Below are positions 1 to 8,319 of a DNA stretch of 64,000 bases, one piece after another; within the stretch, counting starts at the first letter, position 1, and every line of letters begins with the position of its first letter. The position numbers were made by a program, and so were the translations under genes. The notes under the pieces were generated by a model, which was given only the letters and a program-made list of their open reading frames with translations, did not search any database and had not been told where the DNA came from. The DNA comes from Seonamhaeicola sediminis (GTDB taxonomy: Bacteria > Bacteroidota > Bacteroidia > Flavobacteriales > Flavobacteriaceae). Where the stretch lies: positions 99,030 through 163,029 of the forward strand of contig NZ_SMZJ02000004.1 of assembly GCF_004358095.2 (NCBI RefSeq). Direction: 5' to 3'.

Positions 1-1305
1 ATCCGTTGTTGAGCGCACTGCAACCAAAATATCTGAATTAAAAATGGTTCTTTCTCCATTTTCGTTGTTAGCTACTTTAAATGAATTATGATGACGACGA
101 TAACTATCCATAACGTCATTGGTTACCATTTTAACTTTTAGAGTATCATTAGCCGTGATATTTAATTCGTATTTCTCAGTAAATGATTCATCATAAGCAT
201 GTTCACTGGCTTCTCTTACTCCAATTACAACTAAGCCTATCACTGATATGAGCCAAACGCCAAGTAAAGTGAATTTAGCAATGTTGCCTATAGATTTAGA
301 ATTATTTATTAAAATTTTTATACCTAGATAAAACAGGAAAAAAAACGGAATACCTATAGCAAAAAGCGTAAATAATGATATTAACCAAAGCGGAGAATTG
401 CCAGCGTTAAATATTTCGGCATTTTCCATCCAAGGCACTTGGATAATATCTATAACTCCTACAGATAGTAGTGAAACTATTAACGAGATAATGGTTACGG
501 CCCCTATAAATATGAGTAAGATACCAATAAGTTTTGCAAATATTTTAAAGAAGAACATAAACACTTCTCCAATGGTTTCAAAAAACGCACTAGATGAAGA
601 TTTTACTTTCTTAGTTTGCTTCTTAAAATCTACATTTTTTGCGGCATCACTAGCACTTTTTGCTGCTCCGGAAACTGTATCAGAAACGTTTTTGGCAACG
701 TCAGTAACGGTATCTGTGACATTATCTAAACCGTCCTTAATTTTTTTTTCTATGTTGCTAATGTTAACAGGTTCACCTGTCATCATTATTTTTTCTGCAG
801 TGGTTTTAGCTTCCGGAACTAATATCCATAAAAGGATGTACAGTAAAATGCCTGTTCCAGCAGCACTAAACAAAATAATCCAAGCTAAACGTACCCATAT
901 GGCATCAATACCAAAATAGTGACCTAAACCAGAAGAAACGCCGCCAACATAAGAGTTGTCTGTGTCTCTGTAGAGTTTTTTAGAAGGTGTGTGTGTTCTG
1001 TTTTGATAGGATGCTTCAGGTTCATCTTCAAATATCTCATCGTCTACCAAGTAATCTTCTGGCTGACCCATAATGGCAATAATGGCGTCTACCTCTTTAA
1101 TGCGTATAACTTCTTTATGATTTTGTACACGCTCGTTAAAAAGTTCAGCAATTCTAGCTTCAATATCAGCTATAATTTCAGAGCGTCCTTGAGAGTCTGT
1201 AAATGAACGTTTTATAGCCTCAAGATAGCGTTGTAATTTTAGATATGCATCTTCATCAATATGGAAAAAGATACCTGCTAAATTTATGTTGACTGTTTTA
1301 TTCAT
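1..1305 (-). CDS. PspC domain membrane protein (3' end beyond window)
   Basis: Partial gene: the reading frame is open from the ATG at 1305 to the left edge (about 435 codons). The N-terminus reads MNKTVNINLAGIFFHIDEDA, a start shared by flavobacterial PspC proteins. After a soluble N-terminal region comes a PspC domain near residues 110-170 (VGGVSSGLGHYFGID, then a hydrophobic helix ending in LVPEA), followed by an Ala/Lys/Asp/Val-rich linker and further membrane helices. PspC proteins are inner-membrane envelope-stress factors. The start overlaps the padR stop by ATGA, so the two are co-transcribed and probably co-regulated by the PadR protein. The C-terminus cannot be described. Confidence 0.88.
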   Translation of the reverse strand, partial: MNKTVNINLAGIFFHIDEDAYLKLQRYLEAIKRSFTDSQGRSEIIADIEARIAELFNERVQNHKEVIRIKEVDAIIAIMGQPEDYLVDDEIFEDEPEASYQNRTHTPSKKLYRDTDNSYVGGVSSGLGHYFGIDAIWVRLAWIILFSAAGTGILLYILLWILVPEAKTTAEKIMMTGEPVNISNIEKKIKDGLDNVTDTVTDVAKNVSDTVSGAAKSASDAAKNVDFKKQTKKVKSSSSAFFETIGEVFMFFFKIFAKLIGILLIFIGAVTIISLIVSLLSVGVIDIIQVPWMENAEIFNAGNSPLWLISLFTLFAIGIPFFFLFYLGIKILINNSKSIGNIAKFTLLGVWLISVIGLVVIGVREASEHAYDESFTEKYELNITANDTLKVKMVTNDVMDSYRRHHNSFKVANNENGERTIFNSDILVAVRSTTD

Positions 1306-1643
1306 TTTTTTGTTGTTTTTTGGCTTGTTACTATGTTAACGGCGTTTTGTAATTCGCTCCAAGTAGTGTTTAATTCGTTTAAAAATAACTTACCGGTTTC
1401 TGTTAAACCGTAATATTTTCTTGGGGGTCCAGAGGTTGATTCTTCCCATCTGTAATTCAAGAGTCCAGCATTTTTTAGTCGCGTAAGTAGCGGATATATG
1501 GTTCCTTCTACTACTAGCAATTTTGCGTCTTTTAAGGTGCTTAAAATTTCTGCAACGTAAGCATCGTCATCTTTCAAGACAGAAAGTATGCAGAATTCCA
1601 ATACCCCTTTACGCATTTGTGCTTTTGTGTTTTCTATTTTCAT
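1302..1643 (-). CDS. PadR family transcriptional regulator
   Basis: 113-residue winged-helix protein with the PadR pattern: MRKGVLEFCILSVL near residue 11, then VEGTIYPLLTRLKNAGLL (recognition helix and wing) and GPPRKYYGLTETG. It lacks the long C-terminal dimerisation helix of larger PadR proteins, as in the small s-PadR class. It is the first gene of a two-gene unit with the PspC protein (ATGA overlap). In this arrangement PadR normally represses its own operon; the ligand is unknown. A TACATTTG element at 1669-1676 on the minus strand could be the -7 box, but I see no matching TTG at the proper distance. Confidence 0.92.
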   Translation of the reverse strand: MKIENTKAQMRKGVLEFCILSVLKDDDAYVAEILSTLKDAKLLVVEGTIYPLLTRLKNAGLLNYRWEESTSGPPRKYYGLTETGKLFLNELNTTWSELQNAVNIVTSQKTTKK

Positions 1644-1805
1644 TTGATGTTTAATATTTTTTAGAGGTCAAATGTAATTCGCAATTAACCTTTAGGTGTT
1701 ACATTTGTTTTTCGGTTGTTACTCATTTCATAGTTTCATTCGTTTAATATTTTAAGACTGTTCATTTTTTGATTGATTATATTGATGAAATTATTTTTGT
1801 TTTTA

Positions 1806-1911
1806 TGGCGCCTGCCTACCTGCGTTATCGCAGGCAGGTAACACTCCCGATAACTATCGGGACGGGTCGGGCTTTCCGCGTTACACGGTAACTTGCTTCA
1901 ATCCCTAACGC
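1806..1911. repeat. dispersed palindromic element, copy 1
   Basis: A G+C-richer intergenic block in an A+T-rich genome. It contains three parts: an imperfect hairpin around CTGCGTTATCGCAG (1818-1835), a perfect hairpin TCCCGATA-AC-TATCGGGA (1845-1862), and a core with GTCGGGCTTTC (1866-1876) and CAATCCCTAACGC (1899-1911). The last two words recur in inverse orientation at 17451-17517, so this is a multicopy element. It carries no open frame. Confidence 0.6.
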
Positions 1912-1920
1912 ACTCACTCA

Positions 1921-2367
1921 TTACTTTAAAAAATTAATGGTTAGCGGATATCTATAGTACTCTCCATCTCTTGCTTTTAAGCTAGCAATTACAATAAAGA
2001 CTAATTCTAGTATAAAAGCTATAATAGCAAAGGCTCCCAAAACACCTCCTATATATAGAAGGGGAGAAGGTTTGCCAATGTTAATGTGAAAATCATGGAA
2101 TCCATGAAAATCTATAAAGTCTATACCATTGAATATCTTAAAAACGAAAAATGGAATAGTTAAAGTTCCTATAATAATAGCATACAACAAGATGCTAATT
2201 TGAAAGTTTATAGCTTGTTTTCCGTGGTCATCAATAAACTCAGATTTATCTTTATTGGTTACCCATAGTATAATGGGGCCAATAAAATTTCCAAACGGAA
2301 TAATAAACCTACTGAACGTTGATAAGTGAATGAACGTGGCGATGTTTTTTTGATGATTACTTAACAT
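1921..2367 (-). CDS. DUF4870 domain membrane protein
   Basis: 148 residues. The N-terminal region (ATFIHLSTFSRFIIPFGNFIGPIILWV) and the motif DKSEFIDDHGKQAINFQIS are the hallmarks of DUF4870 (Tic20-like). About three to four membrane helices follow, ending with a helix before SLKARDGEYYRYPLTI. The role of this family is unknown. It is transcribed alone, away from the DUF4442 gene, with a repeat element downstream. Confidence 0.88.
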   Translation of the reverse strand: MLSNHQKNIATFIHLSTFSRFIIPFGNFIGPIILWVTNKDKSEFIDDHGKQAINFQISILLYAIIIGTLTIPFFVFKIFNGIDFIDFHGFHDFHINIGKPSPLLYIGGVLGAFAIIAFILELVFIVIASLKARDGEYYRYPLTINFLK

Positions 2368-2525
2368 AGTTTTTTCGATTGATTAAAAGCATATAATAGT
2401 TTCTTATGCAAATATATGTCTAAAATAAGGTACTTTGTTACGCATAGTACTTAATATTAACATAAATTTAACATTTAATTTTGTGTTTTTATTTCATAAA
2501 TTAGTGAAGAATTAAAATATTAAAT

Positions 2526-2978
2526 ATGAAGTTAACTCCCAGAAAACTAAATGCTTTCAGTATGTTTAAACTACCCTCAGCCTATTTGTGCGGGGTTAGA
2601 GTGAAACATTTGAATGATAAAAAATGCATGGTTTCTGTAAAACACCGTTGGATAAATCAGAACCCATTCAAATCTATGTTTTGGGCGGTTCAAGGTATGG
2701 CTGCAGAACTTTCTACTGCAGCTATAATGATTGGGAAGATTCAAGAATCTGGTAAAAATATTTCTATGTTAGTGGTTTCAAACCAAGCAAAGTATACTAA
2801 AAAAGCAACGGGGAGAATCAAGTTTACATGTAGTCAAGGCCAACTCATTGATGAGACCCTTTATAATGCTATTGAAACCGGTGAAGGTCAAACCATATGG
2901 TTAGAATCTATTGGAGTAAATGAAGAAGGCGTTGCCGTTTCAACCTTTAGATTTGAGTGGAGTTTGAAAGTGAAATAG
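2526..2978 (+). CDS. DUF4442 (hotdog-fold) protein
   Basis: 150 residues. The sequence fits DUF4442, a hotdog-fold family related to acyl-CoA thioesterases: the segment NPFKSMFWAVQGMAAELSTA matches the central helix region that carries the active site in thioesterases. No substrate can be named. A TAATTTTG -7-like element lies at 2476-2483, without a clear TTG partner. Single gene, divergent from the DUF4870 gene. Confidence 0.8.
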   Translation: MKLTPRKLNAFSMFKLPSAYLCGVRVKHLNDKKCMVSVKHRWINQNPFKSMFWAVQGMAAELSTAAIMIGKIQESGKNISMLVVSNQAKYTKKATGRIKFTCSQGQLIDETLYNAIETGEGQTIWLESIGVNEEGVAVSTFRFEWSLKVK

Positions 2979-2998
2979 TCTTCAGTAAGTAGTTAGGC

Positions 2999-3032
2999 TT
3001 TTTGTGCCTGCCAGCTTGCAGACAGGTTAGTA
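2999..3032. repeat. short hairpin related to the dispersed palindromic element
   Basis: TGCCTGCCAGCTTGCAGACAGG after the DUF4442 stop resembles the first hairpin of the element at 1806-1911 (CCTGC...GCAGG words). It may be a decayed copy or a weak terminator. Confidence 0.35.
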
Positions 3033-3119
3033 CCATAGCGAGAGTAAAATTTAAAATTTAATTAATACTGTAACAAAACATTAAACACATCAACAAATAA
3101 ACGAATAAACTTATTAAAA

Positions 3120-3920
3120 ATGACAGCACACGAAATTGATTATACTATCTACGGTGAAGAAATGCAATACGTAGAAATAGAATTAGATCCTCAAGAAGCC
3201 GTAATTGCAGAGGCTGGTAGTTTTATGATGATGGATGAAGGTGTTAAAATGGAAACTGTTTTTGGAGATGGTTCTCATAAGGATACAGGGTTTTTAGGAA
3301 AGATCTTAGGAGCGGGTAAGAGAATCTTAACAGGAGAAAGCCTATTTATGACCGCTTTTTATAACGAAATAATTGGTAAGCGTAAAGTGGCTTTTGCTTC
3401 TCCGTACCCAGGTAAGATAATCCCTATAGATTTAACACAGTTTGGTGGAAAGTTTATTTGCCAGAAAGATGCTTTTTTATGTGCAGCCAAAGGGGTTAGT
3501 GTGGGTATAGAATTTTCAAAGAAACTAGGTCGCGGACTTTTTGGTGGTGAAGGTTTTATAATGCAAAAACTTGAAGGCGACGGAATGGCCTTTGTTCATG
3601 CAGGTGGTACTATGGCAAAAAAGGAATTAATGGCTGGAGAAATTCTAAAAGTAGATACAGGTTGTATCGTAGGTTTTGACCATACGGTAGATTACGATAT
3701 TGAGTTTGTTGGTGGTATAAAAAACACCATTTTTGGGGGTGAAGGACTTTTCTTTGCTACATTGCAAGGACCAGGAACAATTTATATTCAATCACTACCA
3801 TTTAGCAGGTTAGCAGGAAGAGTGCTAGCATCAGCACCGCAGGGTGGAGGTAAAAATAAAGGTGAAGGCAGTATACTTGGGGGGATAGGTGATTTACTAG
3901 ATGGAGATAATCGATTTTAA
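3120..3920 (+). CDS. AIM24 / TIGR00266 family protein
   Basis: 266 residues, Gly-rich beta-sandwich protein of the AIM24/TIGR00266 family. Visible signatures are [20 protein letters not shown] at the start, [16 protein letters not shown], a Gly-rich region with [40 protein letters not shown] and a C-terminal [10 protein letters not shown] tail before GGIGDLLDG. No membrane helices or signal peptide. Biochemical function is not established; the mitochondrial homologue Aim24 affects inner-membrane organisation. It stands alone on the plus strand. Confidence 0.9.
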   Translation: MTAHEIDYTIYGEEMQYVEIELDPQEAVIAEAGSFMMMDEGVKMETVFGDGSHKDTGFLGKILGAGKRILTGESLFMTAFYNEIIGKRKVAFASPYPGKIIPIDLTQFGGKFICQKDAFLCAAKGVSVGIEFSKKLGRGLFGGEGFIMQKLEGDGMAFVHAGGTMAKKELMAGEILKVDTGCIVGFDHTVDYDIEFVGGIKNTIFGGEGLFFATLQGPGTIYIQSLPFSRLAGRVLASAPQGGGKNKGEGSILGGIGDLLDGDNRF

Positions 3921-4053
3921 ATGTTAAATTTAGGCTAAATACAATTTGAAATGGAATTTTTTACTAAATTTACTTTTGGAATAAATGCAAATTTATAGCC
4001 TATAAAACAAATCTACATTTATTAATACTGAAACCTAAAACCTTAAGATAACT

Positions 4054-4251
4054 ATGGCGAGAGCAATGTTAGAGTATACTAAAACTGTACTTAATAAAGT
4101 TAGTTTTGATGCTACGTTGTTTTGCAGAGAAGTACAAAAAGCAGTAACAAGATTACTGCCATATGAAATTGAAGAGCTTAAAATATTTATTCAATCTCTT
4201 GTACAGCAAAACCCAGATTTAGACAGATGTTTAATTTATTTAAAACCATAA
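4054..4251 (+). CDS. small protein of unknown function (65 aa)
   Basis: 65 residues, soluble, predicted mostly helical, with two cysteines (LFCREVQKAVTRLLPYEIEE and DRCLIY). I do not recognise a named domain. A clean ATG start, good codon use and an immediately following strong terminator (4252-4277) argue for a real gene. The gene sits between AIM24 and oxyR with its own upstream gap of about 130 bp. Confidence 0.7.
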   Translation: MARAMLEYTKTVLNKVSFDATLFCREVQKAVTRLLPYEIEELKIFIQSLVQQNPDLDRCLIYLKP

Positions 4252-4277
4252 AAAAAGCGACCTATAGGTCGCTTTTT
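4252..4277. terminator. bidirectional Rho-independent terminator
   Basis: Perfect stem AAAAAGCGACC / GGTCGCTTTTT with loop TATA, between the convergent 65-aa gene and oxyR. The A and T runs serve both strands. Confidence 0.9.
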
Positions 4278-4285
4278 AGTGTCTT

Positions 4286-5224
4286 CTATTTTGGTATAGG
4301 ACTAATAATTTTTACGTCTTGAAACGCTATAGCGCCTCTTATAATTCCTGAGATAACGTCTTGCAAAGCTTCAATAATTTGCATTTTTAATTCACTTTTG
4401 TGGTAAATAATACTTACTTCTCTTGCAGGTGGTGGATCATTAAAAAAGTGTAAATTCTCTTTTTCCTTTTCTCTAATATCCAAGGTGTGTAAATAGGGTA
4501 AAAGTGTCATGCCTAAACCTTCATTTGAGAGTTTTATAAGCGTCTCAATACTGCCACTTTCTAGTTGAAACTTGTCATCAATATGGTTTTTGAAAACTTT
4601 ACATAAATTAATAACACCATCTCTAAAGCAATGTCCATCTTCAAGTAAAAGCATATTATCTATTTCCAAATCTGTACTGTCAATGTTTTGTTTTCCAAAT
4701 AATTTGTGATTTTTTGGTATGTAACAAACAAAAGGTTCAAAATATAAAACGCGTTCCTTTATATTCTCATCTTCTAAAGGTGTAGCCGCTATGGCAGCAT
4801 CTAAATGACCATCTTTTATTCTAGAAATAATTTCTTCAGTCGTTAACTCTTCTATTTTAAGTTTTACTTTAGGATGTCTTTTTATGAAGGTTTTAAGGAA
4901 CATTGGTAATAGTGTGGGCATGATGGTTGGTATCACTCCAAGTTTAAACTCACCACCAATAAAACCTTTTTGCTGGTCTACAATATCTTGTATTCTGTAC
5001 GATTCATTGACAATATTTCTTGCCTGAGTTACTATTTTCTTGCCAACTTCGGTTAACTCAATAGGTTTTTTACTTCTGTCAAAAATTTGAACATCTAACT
5101 GATCTTCTAACTTTTGAATTTGCATACTTAATGTAGGTTGGGTAACAAAACATTTCTCTGCGGCTTTTGTGAAGTTTTGTTGTTCGGCAACTGCCAATAC
5201 ATAATATAGTTGTGTGATTGTCAT
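4286..5224 (-). CDS. oxyR: hydrogen peroxide-responsive LysR regulator OxyR
   Basis: 312 residues counted from the ATG at 5224; an in-frame TTG nine bases upstream is a less likely start. N-terminal LysR helix-turn-helix (LYYVLAVAEQQNFTKAAEKC ... TQPTLSMQIQKLE) and a C-terminal inducer domain. The redox motif LLLEDGHCFRDGVINLC has C-x8-C. With the ATG start these cysteines are residues 199 and 208, the same numbers as in E. coli OxyR, which also supports the start. It is divergent from dps, a classical OxyR target, with a 103-bp shared regulatory region. Expected to sense H2O2 by disulfide formation. Confidence 0.94.
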   Translation of the reverse strand: MTITQLYYVLAVAEQQNFTKAAEKCFVTQPTLSMQIQKLEDQLDVQIFDRSKKPIELTEVGKKIVTQARNIVNESYRIQDIVDQQKGFIGGEFKLGVIPTIMPTLLPMFLKTFIKRHPKVKLKIEELTTEEIISRIKDGHLDAAIAATPLEDENIKERVLYFEPFVCYIPKNHKLFGKQNIDSTDLEIDNMLLLEDGHCFRDGVINLCKVFKNHIDDKFQLESGSIETLIKLSNEGLGMTLLPYLHTLDIREKEKENLHFFNDPPPAREVSIIYHKSELKMQIIEALQDVISGIIRGAIAFQDVKIISPIPK

Positions 5225-5296
5225 TGGTATCAATTTAGGTTATAAAAATATAAAATGTATCAATAAAAACTATAATAAATATGGTTTATTTTAAGT

Positions 5297-5304
5297 TAAA
5301 TTTG
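5297..5304 (+). promoter_or_regulatory. -7 element of the dps promoter
   Basis: TAAATTTG matches TAnnTTTG, 24 bp before the dps ATG. There is no TTG at -33, which fits a promoter that needs an activator such as OxyR from the divergent gene. I could not make out a convincing OxyR operator by eye. Confidence 0.5.
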
Positions 5305-5327
5305 TAATAAATAAAAATTATAATAAA

Positions 5328-5807
5328 ATGATACTCAATAGTATAGGATTAGACAGTAAAAAAACTAAAGTTTTGGCTAATGATTTAAACCATTTATTAG
5401 CCAATTTTCAAACATATTATCAAAACTTAAGAGGTATTCACTGGAACATCAAAGGGAAAGCCTTTTTTGATTTGCATACCAAGTTTGAAGAGCTTTATAA
5501 CGATGCAAATATTAAGGTTGATGAAATAGCAGAGCGTATTTTAACACTTGGAGAAACACCATTGCATACATTTGAAGCTTATTCGGCTCAGGCTAAAGTG
5601 CCAGTTGGAAAAAATATTTCTGAGGATGTCAAGGCAGTAAGATTAATAGTAAATTCTTTGACTGAATTACTCAAAATTGAAAGAGAGATATTAGAAAAAT
5701 CTGGAGATGCTAATGATGAAGGAACTAATAGCATGATGAGCGATTTTATAACAGAACAAGAGAAAACGGTGTGGATGATGAAAGCTTGGTTGAATGAAGA
5801 TGTTTAG
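5328..5807 (+). CDS. dps: Dps / ferritin-like DNA-protection protein
   Basis: 159 residues. Contains the Dps ferroxidase pattern across the subunit interface: RGIHWNIKGKAFFDLHTKFEELYND and then DEIAERILTLGETPLHTF (H, D, H, E and the DE..ER pair). Dps proteins oxidise and store iron with H2O2 and protect DNA. The divergent neighbour is oxyR, which fits peroxide induction. A terminator follows at 5832-5867. Confidence 0.95.
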   Translation: MILNSIGLDSKKTKVLANDLNHLLANFQTYYQNLRGIHWNIKGKAFFDLHTKFEELYNDANIKVDEIAERILTLGETPLHTFEAYSAQAKVPVGKNISEDVKAVRLIVNSLTELLKIEREILEKSGDANDEGTNSMMSDFITEQEKTVWMMKAWLNEDV

Positions 5808-5831
5808 TTTTTTGGTTGATTAATAGCAAGG

Positions 5832-5867
5832 AGCCCTTTTTAAAGAATTATTTAAAAGGGGCTTTTT
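5832..5867. terminator. bidirectional terminator between dps and the DUF58 gene
   Basis: 13-bp stem AGCCCTTTTTAAA / TTTAAAAGGGGCT (one G-U pair) followed by T5. It lies at the 3' ends of two convergent genes. Confidence 0.85.
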
Positions 5868-7197
5868 ATAATAATCCTCTAGCCTTAATTTCTAAGTACT
5901 TGTTAATAGTATCAATAGTTAAATTCTCTGGTGTGCTTAAAATAGAGTAAATACCATATTTCTTTAATTGGTTTACAATCAAGCGTTTTTCAAAATCGAA
6001 TTTTTCAGCAATCACTTTATCATATACATCTTGAATAGTCTCGGCTTTATTCTCTATTAGTTTATTTAGTTCTGTATTTTGAAAAAAGATGACCACTAAC
6101 AGGTGATTTTTAGAAATGGCCTTTAAGTAAGGCAGTTGCCTATTTAAGGCGTCTAATGTTTCAAAATTGGTATAAAGTAAAATTAAACTTCGGTGGGTAA
6201 CATGCTTTTTTAAATTATTATAAAGCCTACCAAAATCACTTTCAAAAAAATTAGTTTTTACATTATACAGCCCTTCTAAGATAAGTTGCATTTGTGCACT
6301 ACGCCTTTCAGCAGCTACAACATTGTTTATTTTTTTTGAGAATGAAAGCATCCCTGCTTTATCATGTTTTTTTAAAACAATGTTGCTTATTACCAAGGTT
6401 GAATTAATGGCGTAGTCTAATAAACTTAAACCATTAAAAGGCATTTTCATGGTTCGGCCTCTATCTATCACCGAATATACTGGCTGCGATTTTTCATCTT
6501 GGAATTGGTTTACCATTAGTTGGTTTTTCTTGGCAGTGGCTTTCCAGTTTATGGTACGAATATCATCACCTTGTACATACTCTTTTATTTGTTCAAACTC
6601 CATGGTGTGCCCCAATCTACGTACTTTTTTTATACCATAATCGGTAGAATTTTTATTAATATTTAGTAGTTCAAACTTTTTTAATTGTTTAAAACTAGGG
6701 TAAGTTGGTATCATGGCACCATTATCAAATTTGTATCGTTTTGCTACTAATTTTAAAACAGAGCATACATAAATATTTAAATCTCCAAAGTGATATTCGC
6801 CACGTTCTGTTGGTCTTATTTCATATGAAATTGTTCTAGTCTTTCTGGGGTTTAGAATATTTTTAAGTTTAAAATTTCTGTTTTGAAACTGTTCTGGTAA
6901 TTCATCTATAATTACTATGAATATCGTAAAGGGATGATAGTTGGTTACCTCTATGCTGATGTTATTTTTATCGCCATTTGAAAATCTTTCAGGAACAATA
7001 CGTTTTGCTTTTAGCTTGTTATTGCCAATAAAAATGATAATGAAGTCTACTAAAAACAAAAACACCAAAACCAGAATAGATAACTGTGCCATGTTAAATA
7101 GTACTGGTATAAAGTAGCTGAGACTGAATAAAGTTACTATACCTATACCAGCAAAAAAGAACCTAGGTTGGATGTAAAATGGTTTAAAGAATTTCAA
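5866..7197 (-). CDS. DUF58 domain protein
   Basis: 443 residues. Two membrane helices near residues 14-60 (FFFAGIGIVTLFSLSYF, LVFLFLVDFIIIFIGN), a beta-rich middle domain, then the DUF58 signature with DDIRTINWKATAKKNQLMVN followed by a vWA-like fold (SVIDRGRTM). DUF58 proteins act with MoxR ATPases, probably in maturation or assembly of envelope complexes. Last gene of the operon spoIIM-DUF4129-DUF4350-moxR-DUF58; 48 bp separate it from moxR. Confidence 0.92.
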   Translation of the reverse strand: MKFFKPFYIQPRFFFAGIGIVTLFSLSYFIPVLFNMAQLSILVLVFLFLVDFIIIFIGNNKLKAKRIVPERFSNGDKNNISIEVTNYHPFTIFIVIIDELPEQFQNRNFKLKNILNPRKTRTISYEIRPTERGEYHFGDLNIYVCSVLKLVAKRYKFDNGAMIPTYPSFKQLKKFELLNINKNSTDYGIKKVRRLGHTMEFEQIKEYVQGDDIRTINWKATAKKNQLMVNQFQDEKSQPVYSVIDRGRTMKMPFNGLSLLDYAINSTLVISNIVLKKHDKAGMLSFSKKINNVVAAERRSAQMQLILEGLYNVKTNFFESDFGRLYNNLKKHVTHRSLILLYTNFETLDALNRQLPYLKAISKNHLLVVIFFQNTELNKLIENKAETIQDVYDKVIAEKFDFEKRLIVNQLKKYGIYSILSTPENLTIDTINKYLEIKARGLL

Positions 7198-7245
7198 TAG
7201 CTTTATTAGTGATTAGTGCTGGAAACTGTTAGTGTAAAAAACTTA

Positions 7246-8313
7246 CTATCTAGGAATCTCAACGGTTTCAATGATTTGTTTTATGATTTGTTTACTGGTT
7301 ACACCTTCCATTTCACGTTCTGGAGTTACAATAACTCTATGGTGAAGTACAGGTACAGCGGCACGTTTAATGTCTTCTGGAGTTACAAAATCTCTCCCAG
7401 TCATGGCGGCAAATGCTTTACTTGCTTTTAAAATTGAAATAGACGCCCTTGGTGATGCTCCTAAATACAAAAAGCGGTTGCTTCTTGTGGCAACAATTAA
7501 TTCTGCAATATATTTTAAAAGGTGTTTTTCAACGATAATTTGACTCACCAAGGTTTGATAATTAGCAATTTGAGAAGCTGTTAAAAATGAGTTTATTTTA
7601 TCTGTTTTTTGCTCATCTTTCAACGCATGCTCACGTTCTAATATTTCCACCTCTTCATCAAGAGTCGGGTAGTCTACATCAATTTTAAATAAAAATCTAT
7701 CTAACTGCGCTTCTGGTAATCTGTAGGTTCCTTCTTGTTCAATAGGGTTTTGAGTAGCTAAAACCATAAAAGGCACCTCTAATTTAAATTTGTTACCGTC
7801 AATGGTAATTTGCCGTTCTTCCATTACTTCAAAAAGTGAAGCTTGGGTTTTAGCAGGCGCTCTGTTAATCTCATCTATAAGAATCATATTAGAGAAAATA
7901 GGACCTTTTTTAAATTCAAATTCTGAGTCTTTTAAATTAAAAACTGATGTTCCTAAAATATCACTTGGCATTAAATCTGGTGTGAATTGAATTCTACTAA
8001 ATCCTACACTTAATGATTTAGAAAGCAATTTTGCTGTGACCGTTTTTGCAACTCCAGGAACTCCTTCAATTAAAGAATGTCCTTGTGCTAAAAGCGAGGC
8101 AATTAGCATATCTACCATGTCTTTCTGACCAACAATAACTTTACCAATCTCTTGCTTTATCTTTTGAACACTACTTTGTAATTCAGATAAATCCAATCGG
8201 TTTTTAAATTCTAATGCTTCTTCTGTTTTTAAGACACTATCATCTATGGAATCAACTACATCTGGTTTTGGTGTTAATTGCTCTTGCTTATTTGTTTCTT
8301 GGTTGTCCTTCAT
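7246..8313 (-). CDS. MoxR family AAA+ ATPase
   Basis: 355 residues. Walker A GVPGVAKT at about 84-91, Walker B MILIDEINRAP near 143, sensor region LATQNPIEQEGTYRLPEAQLD and LDRFLFK. These are the standard MoxR/RavA features. The N-terminal 45 residues are charged and variable. MoxR ATPases are chaperone-like partners of vWA/DUF58 proteins, and the DUF58 gene is next in the operon. Upstream is the DUF4350 gene, 6 bp away. Confidence 0.95.
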   Translation of the reverse strand: MKDNQETNKQEQLTPKPDVVDSIDDSVLKTEEALEFKNRLDLSELQSSVQKIKQEIGKVIVGQKDMVDMLIASLLAQGHSLIEGVPGVAKTVTAKLLSKSLSVGFSRIQFTPDLMPSDILGTSVFNLKDSEFEFKKGPIFSNMILIDEINRAPAKTQASLFEVMEERQITIDGNKFKLEVPFMVLATQNPIEQEGTYRLPEAQLDRFLFKIDVDYPTLDEEVEILEREHALKDEQKTDKINSFLTASQIANYQTLVSQIIVEKHLLKYIAELIVATRSNRFLYLGASPRASISILKASKAFAAMTGRDFVTPEDIKRAAVPVLHHRVIVTPEREMEGVTSKQIIKQIIETVEIPR

Positions 8314-8319
8314 AATTAT

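Noticed and set aside
398..1206. Open frames on the plus strand opposite the PspC gene
   Set aside because: They are mirror frames of the PspC gene, which has a recognisable protein sequence on the minus strand from 1305 to the window edge.
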